The notes beneath the pieces are model-generated. The model made no database searches. It was not told the origin of the DNA and saw only the letters and a list, made by a program, of their open reading frames with translations. From an uncultured Lachnospiraceae bacterium (lineage in GTDB: Bacteria; Bacillota_A; Clostridia; Lachnospirales; Lachnospiraceae), in NCBI GenBank assembly GCA_947564305.1, contig CANOBT010000298.1, positions 1-5,220 on the forward strand: a DNA stretch of 5,220 nt. Direction: 5' to 3'. The translations under genes and the position numbers were made by a program. Below are positions 3,661 to 5,220 of this stretch, piece after piece (position 1 is the stretch's first letter; each line of letters starts with the position of its first letter).

Positions 3661-5188
3661 GGTTGTTGCTAATTAGAACGGTTTCATCCAGTCCCAAATC
3701 TCCAAACAGACGCAGGTAAATATCAACATTTCCTTCTTTGTCTACCTCTATCTTCTGGACAATCTGTTTTAACTGCTCATTCGTCATATCCCTGACAGAC
3801 ACGATATCCTCTATACGCTTGAAGGTCATTCTTATCACATCTTCTAACTGGCCGCCTTTGTCCAGATTATACTGAACCAGCTTCAGATTATTTTCCAACT
3901 TCTCAATCTCTGCCTTCATCCCTCCAATCTTCTCATTCAGTTCTTCCCTGCTGATTAAATCATCCGTATACATATCCATATATTTTTGCCGGGTCTTTTT
4001 CATTCTTGCAAGGCTGTCATTTAATTCCTTCTCATAATTCTCATTTTCATCTTTTGCTTTGTAAATCTTAACAAATTCTTTTACCACATGGGCAATGACA
4101 TTCTTTTTTGATTTCAGCATTTCTGCAAAATATTCTTCCAATGCCCGTATCAATTCTTCTTCATCAATCGTGACTGCATTTGGACAGTTATCCGCACCTT
4201 TTCCATTATGCCCGGAACATACCCACCGTACATATGTGTTCTTATAGGTACGGACTGTCCGCCGGAACGACCACCCGCACTCCTTACATTTTATCAGTGT
4301 ACTAAAAAGATATTTGTTGCTTTGTCTCTCTCGCTTCATATTAAATGCCCCATGGCGTCCTGCCAATACTTCCTGTGCTTTATCAAATTGTTCCGGCTCA
4401 ATAATCCTCAAATCCGGGCGGTCTTTTACCAGCCATTCAGACTGGTCTTTTTCTGCTCTTGTGCCAGTCAAAAAATCCGTTACTTCTTCTTTCCCATTAA
4501 TAATCTTTCCGGTATACAGTTCATTCGTTAAAATACGACAGATTGCATTCTGGCTAAAGCTATAGCCCCGCTTCGTCTTACATCCTCTCTCATTGAGCAT
4601 ATTCGCAATCTTAGCTGCCCCATATCCTTCCTCGATATACCATGTAAATATCTGGCGGATTATGTTTGCTTCTTCTTTATTAATTGCCAAGTTAAAATAG
4701 TCGCCATTTGTCTTATCATAACCGTATACAATATTCGGCACTCGTCCTTTCTCGGCATTCATCTTTTTCCCAAACTTCACACGTTTGGAAGTATTCGCAC
4801 TTTCTTCCTGCGCCAGTGCGCCGAATATTGTCAGAACGAACTCCGACTGCCCCAAGACGGTCATATTCGCCGTCAGGAACGTCGTTTCAATACCTAATGC
4901 TTTCAAAGTCCTGATACTCTGTAAAAGGTCTACCGTATTACGCGCAAAACGGGATATGTCCTTTACGACCACCATATCAAATAATCCTTGTTTCGCATCC
5001 TTCATAAGCTGGAGAAATTCTTTGCGGTTTTTAATCTTTGTACCGGAAATTCCTTCATCTGCATATAGTTTTACAAGGTCATGACCATTTTTCTGCGTAT
5101 ATTCAGTGAAAAATTTCTTTTGTGCCTCTAAACTATTGAGCTGGTCGGATTTATCTGTAGAAACACGGCAATAAGCAGCAATATTCAT
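3653..5188 (-). CDS. Large serine recombinase (site-specific integrase/excisionase of a mobile element)
   Basis: A 511-residue large serine recombinase, the type that integrates or excises clostridial mobile elements by concerted double-strand cleavage through a phosphoserine bond. The N-terminal resolvase catalytic domain (1-140) shows AAYCRVSTDKSDQLNSLEAQ (4-23) with nucleophile Ser10 and Arg8, then DEGISGT (44-50) and DISRFARN (77-84) with the conserved Ser79, Arg80 and Arg83. The recombinase domain spans about 150-290, including GRVPNIVYGYD and the LTNELYTGKIINGK region. A zinc ribbon follows, with Cys301, Cys304, Cys324 and Cys335. A long charged coiled coil (about 350-455) precedes the C-terminal EVDKEGNVDIYLRLFG strand region. 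The catalytic and structural parts look intact. The ATG at 5188 is preferred over an in-frame TTG at 5206, because the only good Shine-Dalgarno (5198-5204) would lie inside the longer version. The attachment site and cargo are not identified. Confidence 0.93.
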   Translation of the reverse strand: MNIAAYCRVSTDKSDQLNSLEAQKKFFTEYTQKNGHDLVKLYADEGISGTKIKNRKEFLQLMKDAKQGLFDMVVVKDISRFARNTVDLLQSIRTLKALGIETTFLTANMTVLGQSEFVLTIFGALAQEESANTSKRVKFGKKMNAEKGRVPNIVYGYDKTNGDYFNLAINKEEANIIRQIFTWYIEEGYGAAKIANMLNERGCKTKRGYSFSQNAICRILTNELYTGKIINGKEEVTDFLTGTRAEKDQSEWLVKDRPDLRIIEPEQFDKAQEVLAGRHGAFNMKRERQSNKYLFSTLIKCKECGWSFRRTVRTYKNTYVRWVCSGHNGKGADNCPNAVTIDEEELIRALEEYFAEMLKSKKNVIAHVVKEFVKIYKAKDENENYEKELNDSLARMKKTRQKYMDMYTDDLISREELNEKIGGMKAEIEKLENNLKLVQYNLDKGGQLEDVIRMTFKRIEDIVSVRDMTNEQLKQIVQKIEVDKEGNVDIYLRLFGDLGLDETVLISNNHT

Positions 5189-5197
5189 AACTCTGTA

Positions 5198-5204
5198 CTT
5201 CCTC
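5198..5204 (-). promoter_or_regulatory. Shine-Dalgarno of the recombinase
   Basis: GAGGAAG on the minus strand, nine bases before the ATG at 5188. It overlaps the alternative TTG start, which argues against that start. The promoter must lie beyond the window edge. Confidence 0.55.
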
Positions 5205-5220
5205 AAAAGGAATAATCCCC

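Noticed and set aside
4208..5084. Plus-strand open frames opposite the recombinase
   Set aside because: They are shadows of an intact recombinase and show no family motif or initiation signal.
5189..5206. TTG start at 5206 for the recombinase
   Set aside because: The GAGGAAG ribosome site lies inside that extension and serves the ATG at 5188, which begins with the usual MNIAAYCRVSTD family N-terminus.
1..5220. CRISPR array, tRNA, rRNA, or IS element with terminal repeats
   Set aside because: No regularly spaced repeats, cloverleaf-like stretch, rRNA signature or transposase other than the serine recombinase was seen on either strand.

Overview
The window looks like chromosomal or accessory DNA from a low-to-moderate-GC Firmicute of the class Clostridia, probably of the Lachnospiraceae gut type. 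That placement is inferred from strong AGGAGG-type Shine-Dalgarno sites, TATAAT/TTGNNN promoters, the protein styles and a clostridial-type large serine recombinase. No 16S rRNA or other marker gene is present to confirm it.

Layout. Positions 1-598 (minus) hold the first 199 residues of an aldo/keto reductase of the YghZ/Gpr type; the gene runs off the left edge. It is divergent from a stand-alone B3/B4 tRNA-editing-like protein at 796-1458 (plus), and two back-to-back promoters fit in the gap. After that gene, an 80-base nested inverted repeat (1459-1538) fills a convergent intergenic space. On the minus strand, a class I SAM-dependent methyltransferase (2080-2679) and a GNAT acetyltransferase (1558-2067) form a tight two-gene operon. 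The acetyltransferase Shine-Dalgarno shares one base with the methyltransferase stop codon.

Divergent from that operon is the most interesting gene of the window, 2864-3448 (plus). It joins an N-terminal XRE-type helix-turn-helix to a C-terminal desulfoferrodoxin/superoxide-reductase-like module with a CxxC...CC iron site and HPMxxxHYI / YCxxH motifs. One expected ligand segment of the catalytic iron site is not recognisable. The two promoters are close to consensus, and a 6-bp inverted repeat straddles the predicted methyltransferase transcription start. A reasonable reading, not proven, is a redox- or metal-responsive regulator controlling the divergent operon.

From about 3490 to the right end the DNA is mobile-element-like. 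A complete large serine recombinase (3653-5188, minus) is followed by a 49-codon frame that lacks a usable start codon. Next comes a strong orphan Shine-Dalgarno whose ATG is followed directly by a stop. This looks like the decayed or deleted edge of an integrated element abutting the regulator gene. No CRISPR array, tRNA, rRNA or IS terminal repeats were seen.
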